Part shown: positions 9,051 to 17,425 of the stretch, piece after piece | Numbering within the stretch: position 1 is the stretch's first letter | How the letters are laid out: each line of letters opens with the position of its first letter | NCBI GenBank assembly: GCA_000996895.1 | Contig: LCBB01000006.1 | Coordinates: 1-52,130, forward strand | Direction: 5' to 3' | DNA length: 52,130 bases | Source of the DNA: a candidate division WWE3 bacterium GW2011_GWC2_41_23 | GTDB lineage: Bacteria; Patescibacteriota; WWE3; UBA101185; UBA10185 | Position numbers and translations under genes: made by a program | Notes under the pieces: generated by a model | Told to the model about the DNA's origin: nothing | The model's input: only the letters and a program-made list of their open reading frames with translations | Databases searched by the model: none

Positions 9051-9056
9051 ATACTA
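9051..9056 (-). promoter_or_regulatory. -10 of nrdJ
   Basis: TAGTAT on the minus strand would start RNA near 9044, giving a leader of roughly 60 nt with a hairpin. This is one of the few long 5' UTRs in the window. No clear -35 was found. Confidence 0.35.
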
Positions 9057-9193
9057 TTCAAATAAATACTAGCTAGCTAAATCAAATCAAAAAATTATGC
9101 AAGACACAAGGAAACGCACGTTAGAGTATCTTGATATTTTGTTGATGTGGCGTGGGAACAGTTTTGTGATTTGTTGTAGCTGCAGGACTTCCA

Positions 9194-10381
9194 TTATTTC
9201 TGTCTTAAAAAAGTCGGGATATCGAATCCTGTGCCATAGTCTTCATCTTCCGCATCTTCCGGTTTCCACATCTCGGAGGGAAGTTTTGGTTGCTTTTTTT
9301 CTTCCGGAGGAGTTTCAGTCTGAGGTGCGCGGGGAATATTTTGTTGGAAAGGGATCTCAGGTTTCTCTTTTTTCGGAAGCTGGCCGTAATGTTTTTCTAC
9401 ATACCCTGCCATTGAATCATCCTCTTCCGGTACTTCAAACCCTGTTGCAATTACCGTAATCTTTAATTGTCCCGTCAATTCGTCGTCAATAGATGTTCCG
9501 AATATAATGTCCGCCTCTTCTCCGGCAATTCCCCTTATTATATTTGCTGCCCTGTCTACTTCTCTCATAGTTAGGTCGGGCCCGCCCGAAATGTTAAATA
9601 AAATTCCTTTTGCGCCTACAACTGACTGCTCTAGTAAGGGTGAAGAAATCGCTGCCTGTGCCGCTACCTCAGCTCTGTTTTCTCCGGTACCTATTCCGAT
9701 ACCCATCAACGCAGTTCCGGCGTCCTTCATAATTGCTTTAACATCAGCAAAATCAACATTTATGAGCCCCGGCATCACGATAAGATCCGAAATTCCTTGA
9801 ACACCCTGGTTTAAGACACTGTCCGATAGCCTAAATGCCTCGATGATAGACATATCTTCATCAGCTACCTCTAAAAGCTTCTGATTTGGAATCGTGATTA
9901 AAGCGTCGACTTCTTTTCTAAGCTCCATTATTCCCCTATCGGCTGCTCTCATTCTCTGTATGCCTTCAAAATTGAAGGGCTTAGTTACTACACCAATAGT
10001 AAGGGCGCCGGACTCTTTGGCAATGCGCGCCACGGTAGGGGAAGCCCCCGTTCCTGTTCCGCCACCAAGACCGGCTGTAATGAACACCATATTTGCCCCT
10101 TCCAGATTACTTTTTATTATATCCAAAGATTCTTCGGCGGCTTTTTTTCCTATTTCAGGATTTGACCCCGCCCCTAAACCCTGGGTTAGTTCCTGGCCAA
10201 TAGGTATTTTTATTACTGCTTTATTTATGGATAGATCCTGAGCATCGGTGTTTATGGCGATAAATTCAACACCTCTGATCTGATTTGAATCGATCATGGA
10301 GTTTATTACATTACCGCCGGCGCCTCCAACCCCGACAACTCGAATTTTTGCAAATCGTTCTATCTCTGGTTTAACTTGCAT
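9194..10381 (-). CDS. ftsZ: Cell division protein FtsZ
   Basis: Tubulin-like GTPase that forms the division ring. The 395 residues show VVGVGGAGGN near residue 16, the tubulin signature GGGTGTG at 106-112, and the T7 loop NVDFADVKAIM near residue 208. After a variable Pro/Glu-rich linker the extreme C-terminus reads GFDIPTFLRQK, a clean match to the conserved FtsA-binding peptide. It is the last dcw gene, 38 nt after ftsA, and has its own extended -10 overlapped by a palindrome, so it may be regulated separately. The ATG lies 6 nt after the -10. Confidence 0.97.
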   Translation of the reverse strand: MQVKPEIERFAKIRVVGVGGAGGNVINSMIDSNQIRGVEFIAINTDAQDLSINKAVIKIPIGQELTQGLGAGSNPEIGKKAAEESLDIIKSNLEGANMVFITAGLGGGTGTGASPTVARIAKESGALTIGVVTKPFNFEGIQRMRAADRGIMELRKEVDALITIPNQKLLEVADEDMSIIEAFRLSDSVLNQGVQGISDLIVMPGLINVDFADVKAIMKDAGTALMGIGIGTGENRAEVAAQAAISSPLLEQSVVGAKGILFNISGGPDLTMREVDRAANIIRGIAGEEADIIFGTSIDDELTGQLKITVIATGFEVPEEDDSMAGYVEKHYGQLPKKEKPEIPFQQNIPRAPQTETPPEEKKQPKLPSEMWKPEDAEDEDYGTGFDIPTFLRQK

Positions 10382-10387
10382 TGCAAC

Positions 10388-10396
10388 ACTATACCA
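10388..10396 (-). promoter_or_regulatory. Extended -10 of ftsZ
   Basis: TGGTATAGT on the minus strand fits TGnTAnnnT and ends 6 nt before the ftsZ ATG, predicting a leaderless ftsZ mRNA. Confidence 0.6.
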
Positions 10397-10411
10397 AATT
10401 TATTTTGGTAT
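10391..10411. promoter_or_regulatory. Palindrome over the ftsZ promoter
   Basis: Perfect 8-bp inverted repeat ATACCAAA / TTTGGTAT with a 5-bp spacer (arms 10391-10398 and 10404-10411). One arm lies inside the extended -10. No T-run follows, so an operator for a dimeric regulator is a better reading than a terminator. Confidence 0.5.
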
Positions 10412-10419
10412 CTAAATTT

Positions 10420-11676
10420 TTAGGGCAGGAAAGATTTTAATTTGTCAACAAACTTCGAAAAGCTTTTATTCATATTACCCCGTCTATCATCAAATGACAA
10501 CAGCTGGCTGCCTCTAAAGAGCTTAACACCATATAAAACAGCGCCGACTCCAGATGCAGACGAAGGACCTTGAATTTCATCAATCAGTCCGGTAACCCCA
10601 CGGGGAATTCCTAAACGTACGGGCATTTTCAAATTAACTTTTGCGCTTCTCTCAACGTTTGCAGTGAGGGCGCCACCGCCCGTGACAACAACTCCTGCTG
10701 GAAGCTTGCCGTTTAAATTAACTTTCGTGACTTCCAGTGCAATGAGACGGAATATTTCTTCAAGACGGGCGTCTAATATTTTATAGAGCATCTGTCTCGG
10801 AAGGCGGTCAATCTCAAGACCGAACTCTGAAACATCAAAATCCTCATCCTTTCTCACACTATCGACATTTTTCGAAAGAACAGCTTCGTTACTCAATCTT
10901 ATTTTAATCCTCTCGGCGTCTTCTAAACGTGATCTCAAACCAATCGCGAGGTCACTAGTTATAAGTTTTCCACCTATGGGCAACACCGCGGAATGAACCG
11001 GACTTCCGTCAAGAAACGCAATCATTGAGGTAGTACCGCCGCCTATGTCAACTAACAAAGTTCCGAGTTCCTTTTCGGTATCGGTAAGAACCGCTTCGGC
11101 TGACGCCAGTCCCGCATAAACCATCTCGTCAACGTTAACCCCAACCTGATTCACACACCTGGCAATATTTCTTAAAGCGATGGAAGCGCCGTGTATTATG
11201 TTTGTTTCGACCTCCAAACGCACTCCGGACATACCGACGGGGTCTTTGATACCTTCCTGAGAATCAATTGAAAAATCGCGGGGTATTACGTGAATGACTT
11301 GACGGGTAGACGGTAGAGACACCGCCTGTGCAGCCTCTATGACACGGGAAACATCTTCTTTGCTGATTTCATCAGTTTGATTGGGGGAAACGGCAACAAC
11401 ACCGTGGGAATTCAGGGTTTCGATATGGCTTCCGTTTATGGTTACAAACGCGCTGGATACCGAAACACCGGCCATACGCTCAGCTTTTTCGATACTGGCG
11501 GCAATTGCTTCGACCGCGCTATCAATATCTACCACATTTCCCTTATTTACGCCTTTAGAAGGTACTTCTCCTGAGACTCCTATTACCGAAACTCTTGATT
11601 CGGACACTGAAGCTATAGTCGTACCTACTTTGGTAGAACCTACGTCTATTCCTGTTATTATCTTTTCTTTGGGCAT
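10420..11676 (-). CDS. ftsA: Cell division protein FtsA
   Basis: Actin-like ATPase that tethers FtsZ to the membrane. The 418 residues show the phosphate-1 motif GIDVGSTKVGT at the start, the SHS2-type 1C insertion, the phosphate-2 motif LLVDIGGGTTSM and the adenosine motif VVVTGGGALT. The C-terminal SFSKFVDKLKSFLP is an amphipathic helix, as expected for membrane attachment. It is encoded 14 nt after ftsQ and just before ftsZ, the standard order. Neither a clear ribosome binding site nor a -10 precedes the ATG. Confidence 0.96.
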   Translation of the reverse strand: MPKEKIITGIDVGSTKVGTTIASVSESRVSVIGVSGEVPSKGVNKGNVVDIDSAVEAIAASIEKAERMAGVSVSSAFVTINGSHIETLNSHGVVAVSPNQTDEISKEDVSRVIEAAQAVSLPSTRQVIHVIPRDFSIDSQEGIKDPVGMSGVRLEVETNIIHGASIALRNIARCVNQVGVNVDEMVYAGLASAEAVLTDTEKELGTLLVDIGGGTTSMIAFLDGSPVHSAVLPIGGKLITSDLAIGLRSRLEDAERIKIRLSNEAVLSKNVDSVRKDEDFDVSEFGLEIDRLPRQMLYKILDARLEEIFRLIALEVTKVNLNGKLPAGVVVTGGGALTANVERSAKVNLKMPVRLGIPRGVTGLIDEIQGPSSASGVGAVLYGVKLFRGSQLLSFDDRRGNMNKSFSKFVDKLKSFLP

Positions 11677-11690
11677 AATGTGGTTAAAAG

Positions 11691-12542
11691 CTACTCATAT
11701 AATACTATTACTTTATCATAACGTAAATCAATTTTTATTACCGATTTGCCCTCAAGAAGCAAGGTTTTATAAAGTTTTTCAAGCTTCCAAACCGACTCCT
11801 TTATATCCTTCATATTGCTCAAATATACGTCCGTGGATCCTAAACGCAGCCTGGAGTATCTTTCTCTGAAGCTTATACTACTGATGTTCAAGCCGGCTTT
11901 CCCTACCTCCGAAAGGATTTCTATGCTAACAGGAACAACCTGCGCTTCTAAAAAGGCACCTACCCGTATTTCTCCTTCGTAAATAATCTCCGGAAGATTC
12001 ATAAATTCGTCGGAAACCTCGCCCAAAACATACCCCTCACTGTCTATTAAATAATGCACGGCGTCCTTTTTACCGGAAGTTACGACCGCTACAGGCACTC
12101 TTTCCTCTACTTTTATAACCAGAGCATCGGGGTAGTCCAACGATACTTCTACTCTTCTCGCCCCTAAAAAATTGTCTTTGAGTGTCTTTTTTAATTCCCG
12201 GGAATTTGTAGAAAAAATGCTCTGTCCTAAAACTTTTTGCTCGGAAATATTTTTAAAATCCTCCAGGTTAACAAACTTCCCGCCGCCGACAACAGAAACT
12301 TTTTTAACGGAAAATCTTGGACTTAGATAAATATACTTATAGGATAAATAACCAACGGCTCCCAAAACCAAAAAAATAACAAATATATTTATAAAAACTC
12401 TATATTTTCTGGCAAGGATGCGTGGGTTTTTTATTCCCCTACGACGGTTTTTTATTTTATTTAATAGAAGTTGATTACCGCTGGTTTGAACCGGACGCGG
12501 GTGCCTACTTGTTATTTCTTTGCGTGAGTTTATATGTTTCAT
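11691..12542 (-). CDS. ftsQ: Cell division protein FtsQ/DivIB
   Basis: Bitopic divisome protein. From the ATG at 12542 (283 residues) it has a basic cytoplasmic N-terminus, one membrane helix (about 49-68), a POTRA domain (about 75-145; FSVKKVSVVGGGKFVN) and an FtsQ-type beta domain ending in IKIDLRYDKVIVLYE. The start lies inside the murG 3' end (38-nt overlap), with no better downstream start; a TTG two codons earlier is also possible. Context between murG and ftsA supports the name more strongly than the divergent sequence does. Confidence 0.9.
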   Translation of the reverse strand: MKHINSRKEITSRHPRPVQTSGNQLLLNKIKNRRRGIKNPRILARKYRVFINIFVIFLVLGAVGYLSYKYIYLSPRFSVKKVSVVGGGKFVNLEDFKNISEQKVLGQSIFSTNSRELKKTLKDNFLGARRVEVSLDYPDALVIKVEERVPVAVVTSGKKDAVHYLIDSEGYVLGEVSDEFMNLPEIIYEGEIRVGAFLEAQVVPVSIEILSEVGKAGLNISSISFRERYSRLRLGSTDVYLSNMKDIKESVWKLEKLYKTLLLEGKSVIKIDLRYDKVIVLYE

Positions 12543-13620
12543 CTGCAATTATTTCTGCGGCGTTTAGATTTACTATTTCCGATGCTTCGCTGTTGTTAAG
12601 TTTATATTCTTGAAGGTGCCCCAATACTTTTGTGATTGTACCAAAAAATGTTTCTTCGGTAAGGTCATTTTCTTCTAAAATTTCGGCTAGACCGTACTTT
12701 TTTAAAATCAAAGCATTTTCTTTTTGTTCGTTATGGCTAACCCAAGGTATCGGGATCAAAACACAGGGCTTTTCCAAAGCCAGAAGCTCTGTAACTGTGT
12801 GGGCACCTGATCTGGATATAACCACCGACGATCTGTTAAACGCCTCGCCGATTTCATCATCCATAACAAATTTTCTCAGATAGAACTTACCATCTGCCAA
12901 CTCATCGGCTTCCCTGTAGATTGCCTCCAGCTGGTCGTAATCATTAAATTTTGAGTGATCTCCGCTTTGATGAATAACATTACATTTAGATAAAAGTTCC
13001 GGAAGTGCCTCTTTCACAACCTCATTTATAGTGTGCGATCCTGTCTTACCTGCAGTTATATAAATTGTCGGAAGATTATTATCTGAATTAAATGAATCAG
13101 ATCCGATTTCAAACACTGCCTTTCTGATTGGGACCCCGGAGTAAACTATTTTATTCGCAGGAAAAAACTTTTCAGACTCCTTCCAGCCAATGCATATTTT
13201 TTTCACAAATTTGGAAAGTAGTTTGTTAGCGTAACCTACAACAACCGTTTGCTCATGTGTAATTGACGGTATTCCCAGTAACCAACCGGAAATAACCGTG
13301 GGAACTGCAAGATAACCCCCGAACGAAAGAATAACATTCGGCTTAATTTTCAATAGCCACTTATACGCCTGAAAAAACCCGAACGGAACTCTAAGTAAAC
13401 TTATAATATTAAATGTTTTATATACTTTTCCCGCCCTGAGATCGTAAAAAGGTAAGTTGAGGGCGGTTATTTCCTTATATTCAAGCGAATCGTTTTTATC
13501 ACTTGCTGCGGCACGTCTGTGGCCGAACCAATAGATTTCGGTATCAGGGTATTTGGATCTGAAACGGTCGATAACCGGTAGTGCGGAGCTATGATGTCCT
13601 CCTGTAATTACTATTTTCAT
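12505..13620 (-). CDS. murG: MurG-like glycosyltransferase with altered glycine loop
   Basis: GT28 GT-B enzyme. MurG adds GlcNAc to lipid I to make lipid II at the inner membrane face. Family marks are SFGGYLAVPTVISG, HEQTVVVGYANKLL, the C-terminal RSGAHTVTELLALEKP loop with its conserved Glu, and NEQKENA. The N-terminal loop, however, reads GGHHSSALP (residues 7-15) where MurG normally has GGTGGHxxP, so the conserved loop His and two glycines are replaced. It overlaps ftsW by 4 nt (ATGA) and sits in the normal dcw position. Activity on a non-standard acceptor or donor is a possible reading. Confidence 0.88.
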   Translation of the reverse strand: MKIVITGGHHSSALPVIDRFRSKYPDTEIYWFGHRRAAASDKNDSLEYKEITALNLPFYDLRAGKVYKTFNIISLLRVPFGFFQAYKWLLKIKPNVILSFGGYLAVPTVISGWLLGIPSITHEQTVVVGYANKLLSKFVKKICIGWKESEKFFPANKIVYSGVPIRKAVFEIGSDSFNSDNNLPTIYITAGKTGSHTINEVVKEALPELLSKCNVIHQSGDHSKFNDYDQLEAIYREADELADGKFYLRKFVMDDEIGEAFNRSSVVISRSGAHTVTELLALEKPCVLIPIPWVSHNEQKENALILKKYGLAEILEENDLTEETFFGTITKVLGHLQEYKLNNSEASEIVNLNAAEIIADETYKLTQRNNK

Positions 13621-14783
13621 TTTGAGTTATCCTTCCCAATATTAGCTAAAATACCCAGTCCCATCAAACTGAAAACCATGCTTGAACCTCCGTACGAAAT
13701 TAAAGGAATGGGGACGCCGGTCAGGGGTAGCAGCTGCGTCATCGCGCCAATATTCACAAAAAATTGAAGTCCTATCCAAGAGGTAATCCCCGCCGCCAGT
13801 AGCCTGCCTCTTTGGGTTTTTGCATTTTTAGCTATTTCAAAACCCCTGTATATCAAATAAGAAAAGGCAACGATCACAAGAGCCGTGCCTAAGAATCCAA
13901 ACTCCTCTCCTATAATTGCAAATATCGAATCTGAAGCAACTTCAGGAAGATAATAATATTTTTGCCGTGATTGTCCGAACCCCACTCCAAAAAAACCGCC
14001 GGAACCGAGTGCGATTTGAACCTGCTTAATATGATACCCTTCTTTTCTGTCTGTATTGTCAAAACCCTTTAATTGAGTAAGCCATCTTTCTCGTCTGTAA
14101 GGAGAACTAAGTACTAACAAAATACCAAGCAGTAAGGCTGCCGGCGCAACCATCAATAAAGGTTTAATAGAAGCTCCTGAAGAGAAGTACACGATTGTTC
14201 CTATAGCTGCAATCATGACAGCAGTAGACATGTTCGGCTGGGCAATCACAAGTAAAAATATCAGCCCTGTCGCTACGGCGTACAAACTAAAAACGTTTTT
14301 GTTTTCCTGAGTTTTTTTCGGAATCATTATACCCAGGTACATTATTAATGTAAGTTTTGCCAGCTCGCCCGGTTGAAAACCTACAACTCCCAATATAGGC
14401 AGTTTTGGCAGGGGCGGGGCATTAAGATAAAACCATCTGTTAGCTCCGTTTATGCACGGGGCAAAAAAAATGTCAGAGGAACATGGCAACAAAGATACGA
14501 AAGCAAGTAATATCAAAAAAATAATAGTTACTCCGAACATAAAACCCGTAATCTTATCTATTTTCTTATAATCCTGGTTATAGAAAAAAAAGAACCATGC
14601 CAAACCGAGGAGAACCCAGCCAATTTGCAAAAATACAAACCTGTATGGGTCATTATAAAGACTATCGGAGTGAATTATCGTAGAATCGGCAATAATAATT
14701 ATTCCGAAAAGAAGAAATCCCAGTATCAGAAATACGAAAGATCTATCTTTTTTACTCATTGTGGGAACAGTTTTTGATTTCAT
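13617..14783 (-). CDS. ftsW: Peptidoglycan glycosyltransferase FtsW (SEDS family)
   Basis: Polytopic SEDS polymerase that links lipid II into septal glycan with its partner PBP. The 388 residues form about ten membrane helices and include GFQPGELAKLTLIMYL (Glu in the conserved QPxE region), an extracytoplasmic loop with YHIKQVQIALGSGG, EEFGFLG, and TGVPIPLISYGGSS near the C-terminus. A second in-frame Met at residue 9 is an alternative start. It follows mraY by 4 nt and overlaps murG. ftsI, its likely partner, is in the other half of dcw at 41.3-43.1 kb. RodA cannot be wholly excluded by sequence. Confidence 0.93.
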   Translation of the reverse strand: MKSKTVPTMSKKDRSFVFLILGFLLFGIIIIADSTIIHSDSLYNDPYRFVFLQIGWVLLGLAWFFFFYNQDYKKIDKITGFMFGVTIIFLILLAFVSLLPCSSDIFFAPCINGANRWFYLNAPPLPKLPILGVVGFQPGELAKLTLIMYLGIMIPKKTQENKNVFSLYAVATGLIFLLVIAQPNMSTAVMIAAIGTIVYFSSGASIKPLLMVAPAALLLGILLVLSSPYRRERWLTQLKGFDNTDRKEGYHIKQVQIALGSGGFFGVGFGQSRQKYYYLPEVASDSIFAIIGEEFGFLGTALVIVAFSYLIYRGFEIAKNAKTQRGRLLAAGITSWIGLQFFVNIGAMTQLLPLTGVPIPLISYGGSSMVFSLMGLGILANIGKDNSK

Positions 14784-14787
14784 AACA

Positions 14788-15873
14788 TCACATCAAAGCA
14801 ATGAAAATACCGGCAAAGGCGAAAAAAGCACCGAATAACCAGAATCTTAGCGTCACCTTTGTCTCCGGCCAGCCCAATAATTCAAAGTGATGGTGCACTG
14901 GTGCGAAACGGAACATTCTCTTCTTGGTAAGCTTAACGGAAAGCTGCTGGAGAGGGCTACTGATACCGTCAAATAAGAAAACCGCGCCAATTATGAGAAA
15001 GGCTACTTCCCTGTGTAGAAAAACTGCTAACAAAGCCAGAGTTCCTCCCAAAACGTGGGACCCCACGTTCCCCATAAAAATTCTTGCGGGATAAACATTG
15101 AAATATAAAAATGGCAAAAGCGCCCCCGCAAAAGTAGCGCAAAATATTGCAATTGAGTTGTACCCAAGCACCCGCGAAACTACCCAAAAAGAAATAAACG
15201 CGAACAGTGAAAGACCGCCCGCCAAACCATCCAGGCCGTCAGTAAAGGCTACTGCATTCAAAATAACTATGAATAGCAGAAAAACGATGACGGGATACAA
15301 AAAACCAATATGAACGTCCCCTATTAAAGGAAACCATAGATAATCCCACCCGAGCTTAAAATAAACCCAATAGGCGACAAAACCTCCGATTAAGCCCTGA
15401 ACAATAAACTTTTTGTAAGTCTGCATTCCACTTGCGTCCGTACTTCCTACGACACGCCAAAATTCTTTGAAAAGCTGCCAGGGTTTTAGGATTATCCGCG
15501 ACAGTCCCTTAGGTGCGGCGTTTTTCTTTTTAAAAAGACCGTGGAAATGATACTCAAAAAAACCCGGGAGTCCGGACTTTCTATAAACCTTTGTAAAATC
15601 TTCAAAAAGACCAAGTAGTCCCGCAATTAAAGCTACGAATATCGGTAATAGTGTTTGTGTACGGGAACGGTTAAATAGTAAGGTCAAAACTGCAACGACT
15701 GACACAAGAACTAAGCCTCCCATTGTGGGCGTACCCATTTTAAACAGATGGGTTTTGGGAGCATCTTCGCGCACTTCTTCCCCCATTTGAAATTTGTAGA
15801 CAAAATTTATCCAAACGGGATACAAAACGAAAGACAGTAATCCCGCAGCAAATAAAAATAATAAATCTAACAT
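14788..15873 (-). CDS. mraY: MraY-like phospho-sugar-pentapeptide translocase, altered acidic residues
   Basis: Transfers phospho-MurNAc-pentapeptide to undecaprenyl phosphate to make lipid I. The 361-residue membrane protein aligns along its length: GTPTMGG (48-53), NAVAFTDGLDGLAGG (about 206-220), APVHHHFELLGWPE (324-337). The usual DDxxK reads EDFTK (Glu91, Asp92, Lys95) and the usual MGDVGS reads MGNVGS (Asn269), changing two of the three acidic residues linked to Mg2+/catalysis. An insertion of about 40 residues follows the EDFTK loop. The ATG at 15873 overlaps the murA stop (TAATG) with AGGA upstream; a longer start at 15891 is less likely. Confidence 0.9.
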   Translation of the reverse strand: MLDLLFLFAAGLLSFVLYPVWINFVYKFQMGEEVREDAPKTHLFKMGTPTMGGLVLVSVVAVLTLLFNRSRTQTLLPIFVALIAGLLGLFEDFTKVYRKSGLPGFFEYHFHGLFKKKNAAPKGLSRIILKPWQLFKEFWRVVGSTDASGMQTYKKFIVQGLIGGFVAYWVYFKLGWDYLWFPLIGDVHIGFLYPVIVFLLFIVILNAVAFTDGLDGLAGGLSLFAFISFWVVSRVLGYNSIAIFCATFAGALLPFLYFNVYPARIFMGNVGSHVLGGTLALLAVFLHREVAFLIIGAVFLFDGISSPLQQLSVKLTKKRMFRFAPVHHHFELLGWPETKVTLRFWLFGAFFAFAGIFIALM

Positions 15874-17204
15874 TATTCCTGCTGACCCCATATTTTTGCT
15901 CCTAAATTTTTAAGCTTCGACGTAAAATTTTCCATATAACAATCTAGTACGTCTATGCCTTCTATCTCACTCCTGCCTTCAGCGATTAGAGCAGCTAAGA
16001 CATGCACGGCCCCGTACCTGAAGTCTGTGATGTTTAACTTCTCTCCTTTTAATTTTACAGGACCTGTAGTTTTTGCAACTGTATAAGGTTCTCCTAACCT
16101 CTCAACATCGTATGTATCGTCACCCACCACCGAAATCATTCCTGCCTCGGATGGTTTCAGAAGTTCAATTTTGGCACCCATCCTGTTCAAATCTTTTATA
16201 TACCCGAATCTGTCTGTGTAAACGGTGTCGTGTACGTATGCGATTCCGCTACATTGTGTCAAAAGCAAAGTTGCAGCCGATTGCCAATCAGGCACAAAGC
16301 CTGGGGTTGGAGCTATAGTAAGATTTGTAGCCTGAAATTCCTCGTCGTGTCTCCATATCTTTATAGAATTCTGCTCAAATTCATATCTTGCCCCGATTTT
16401 AGTAAAGAAATTTACTAAGGGAACCATCACGTTTCTATTTATATTCTTGATTACAACATTTCCTTTAGTTATTAACGCAGCGACTGCATAAATAACAGCT
16501 TCGGTTTTGTCCGGCTGCACTTCCAGAGAAGCACCTTTGAATACATTGACCCCGTTCACCTTGATAACACGGGGTTCTGAACGTACCACGTCCCCGCCCA
16601 TAGCATTAATCAAATCTATTAAGTCATCAATCTCACATTCCTCTGAAGCATTATTAATTTCTGTTTCGCCCGGTAAAAAAGCAGCAGTCATTATAAGAGT
16701 GTCGGTAGACATGTGACTGGGTATTTTAAAGTTAACGTGTCCGGAAACCGCGGTTGCCGAAGAAATGAAATAATAATCTTCATCTTCCTCAACCACAACA
16801 CCCAAACTCCTCCAAACATCCAATATTCTGTTCACCGGTCTTGGAACAGTAAGACGGGTTTTATATTTAGGGATAGAAGCTTTTCCGAACCTAAAAAGTA
16901 AAGGCGGCGCCATAAGTAAAGACGTCCTATACTTAGATCCCATTTCCAAAGGCACCTCATAAGAAGTAATTCCGGAACCGTTGAGAATAAGCCTCCCAGC
17001 TCCCGCCCAGTCCGCTTTTCCCCCGAGCACCCGAATCATTTTAATATCGTCCTCTATGGCATCCATTTTGGGAACATTTTGCAAAATAACGTCGTCGTTG
17101 GAAAACATCGCGGCGGCCATAAGTTTCAACGCTGAATTTCTTGTGCCTGAAACCTGAACAGTACCAAGTAAAGGAGAGCCACCCTCAATAATAACGGTAC
17201 TCAT
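15873..17204 (-). CDS. murA: MurA-like enolpyruvyl transferase lacking the catalytic Cys
   Basis: EPSP-synthase/MurA superfamily, 443 residues. MurA commits UDP-GlcNAc to peptidoglycan by adding enolpyruvate from PEP. Visible marks: VSGTRNSALK (Arg22-Asn23 where MurA has Lys22-Asn23), the PDKTEA and PDWQS segments (the latter holding the Asp305 equivalent), LNRMGAKIEL and DFRYGAVHVLAALIAEG (Arg397 equivalent). The active-site loop that normally reads PGGCxIGARPV is PKYKTRLTVPRPV (112-124), with neither Cys115 nor its known Asp substitute. It lies between secG and mraY in dcw. An inactive or altered-substrate MurA paralogue is possible. Confidence 0.85.
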   Translation of the reverse strand: MSTVIIEGGSPLLGTVQVSGTRNSALKLMAAAMFSNDDVILQNVPKMDAIEDDIKMIRVLGGKADWAGAGRLILNGSGITSYEVPLEMGSKYRTSLLMAPPLLFRFGKASIPKYKTRLTVPRPVNRILDVWRSLGVVVEEDEDYYFISSATAVSGHVNFKIPSHMSTDTLIMTAAFLPGETEINNASEECEIDDLIDLINAMGGDVVRSEPRVIKVNGVNVFKGASLEVQPDKTEAVIYAVAALITKGNVVIKNINRNVMVPLVNFFTKIGARYEFEQNSIKIWRHDEEFQATNLTIAPTPGFVPDWQSAATLLLTQCSGIAYVHDTVYTDRFGYIKDLNRMGAKIELLKPSEAGMISVVGDDTYDVERLGEPYTVAKTTGPVKLKGEKLNITDFRYGAVHVLAALIAEGRSEIEGIDVLDCYMENFTSKLKNLGAKIWGQQE

Positions 17205-17205
17205 A

Positions 17206-17424
17206 TCAGGATAACTTGATTAATAAAAACGAATTTGCTACAAGAAGCACTCCCAACACCGCTGTTAAAACAAAAACTGCCTTTTCTGCGCCTCTCAAGG
17301 ATCTGTAGGCAGTAAATGAGTTTTTTAACCCGGATGAGAGTCCCGCATTTTTGGTTTGGATAAGAATCAGTAACACAAGGACTACGGAAATTATTATCTG
17401 TGTTGTTTTAAGTATGGGTACCAT
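17206..17424 (-). CDS. secG: Preprotein translocase subunit SecG
   Basis: Small accessory subunit of the SecYEG channel. The 72 residues form two membrane helices (about 8-23 and 48-68) joined by the typical glycine/serine-rich cytoplasmic loop, IQTKNAGLSSGLKNSF. The length matches the family. It starts 1 nt after the preceding stop codon (TAATATG) and ends just before murA, so it is co-transcribed with the cell-wall genes. Confidence 0.9.
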   Translation of the reverse strand: MVPILKTTQIIISVVLVLLILIQTKNAGLSSGLKNSFTAYRSLRGAEKAVFVLTAVLGVLLVANSFLLIKLS

Positions 17425-17425
17425 A

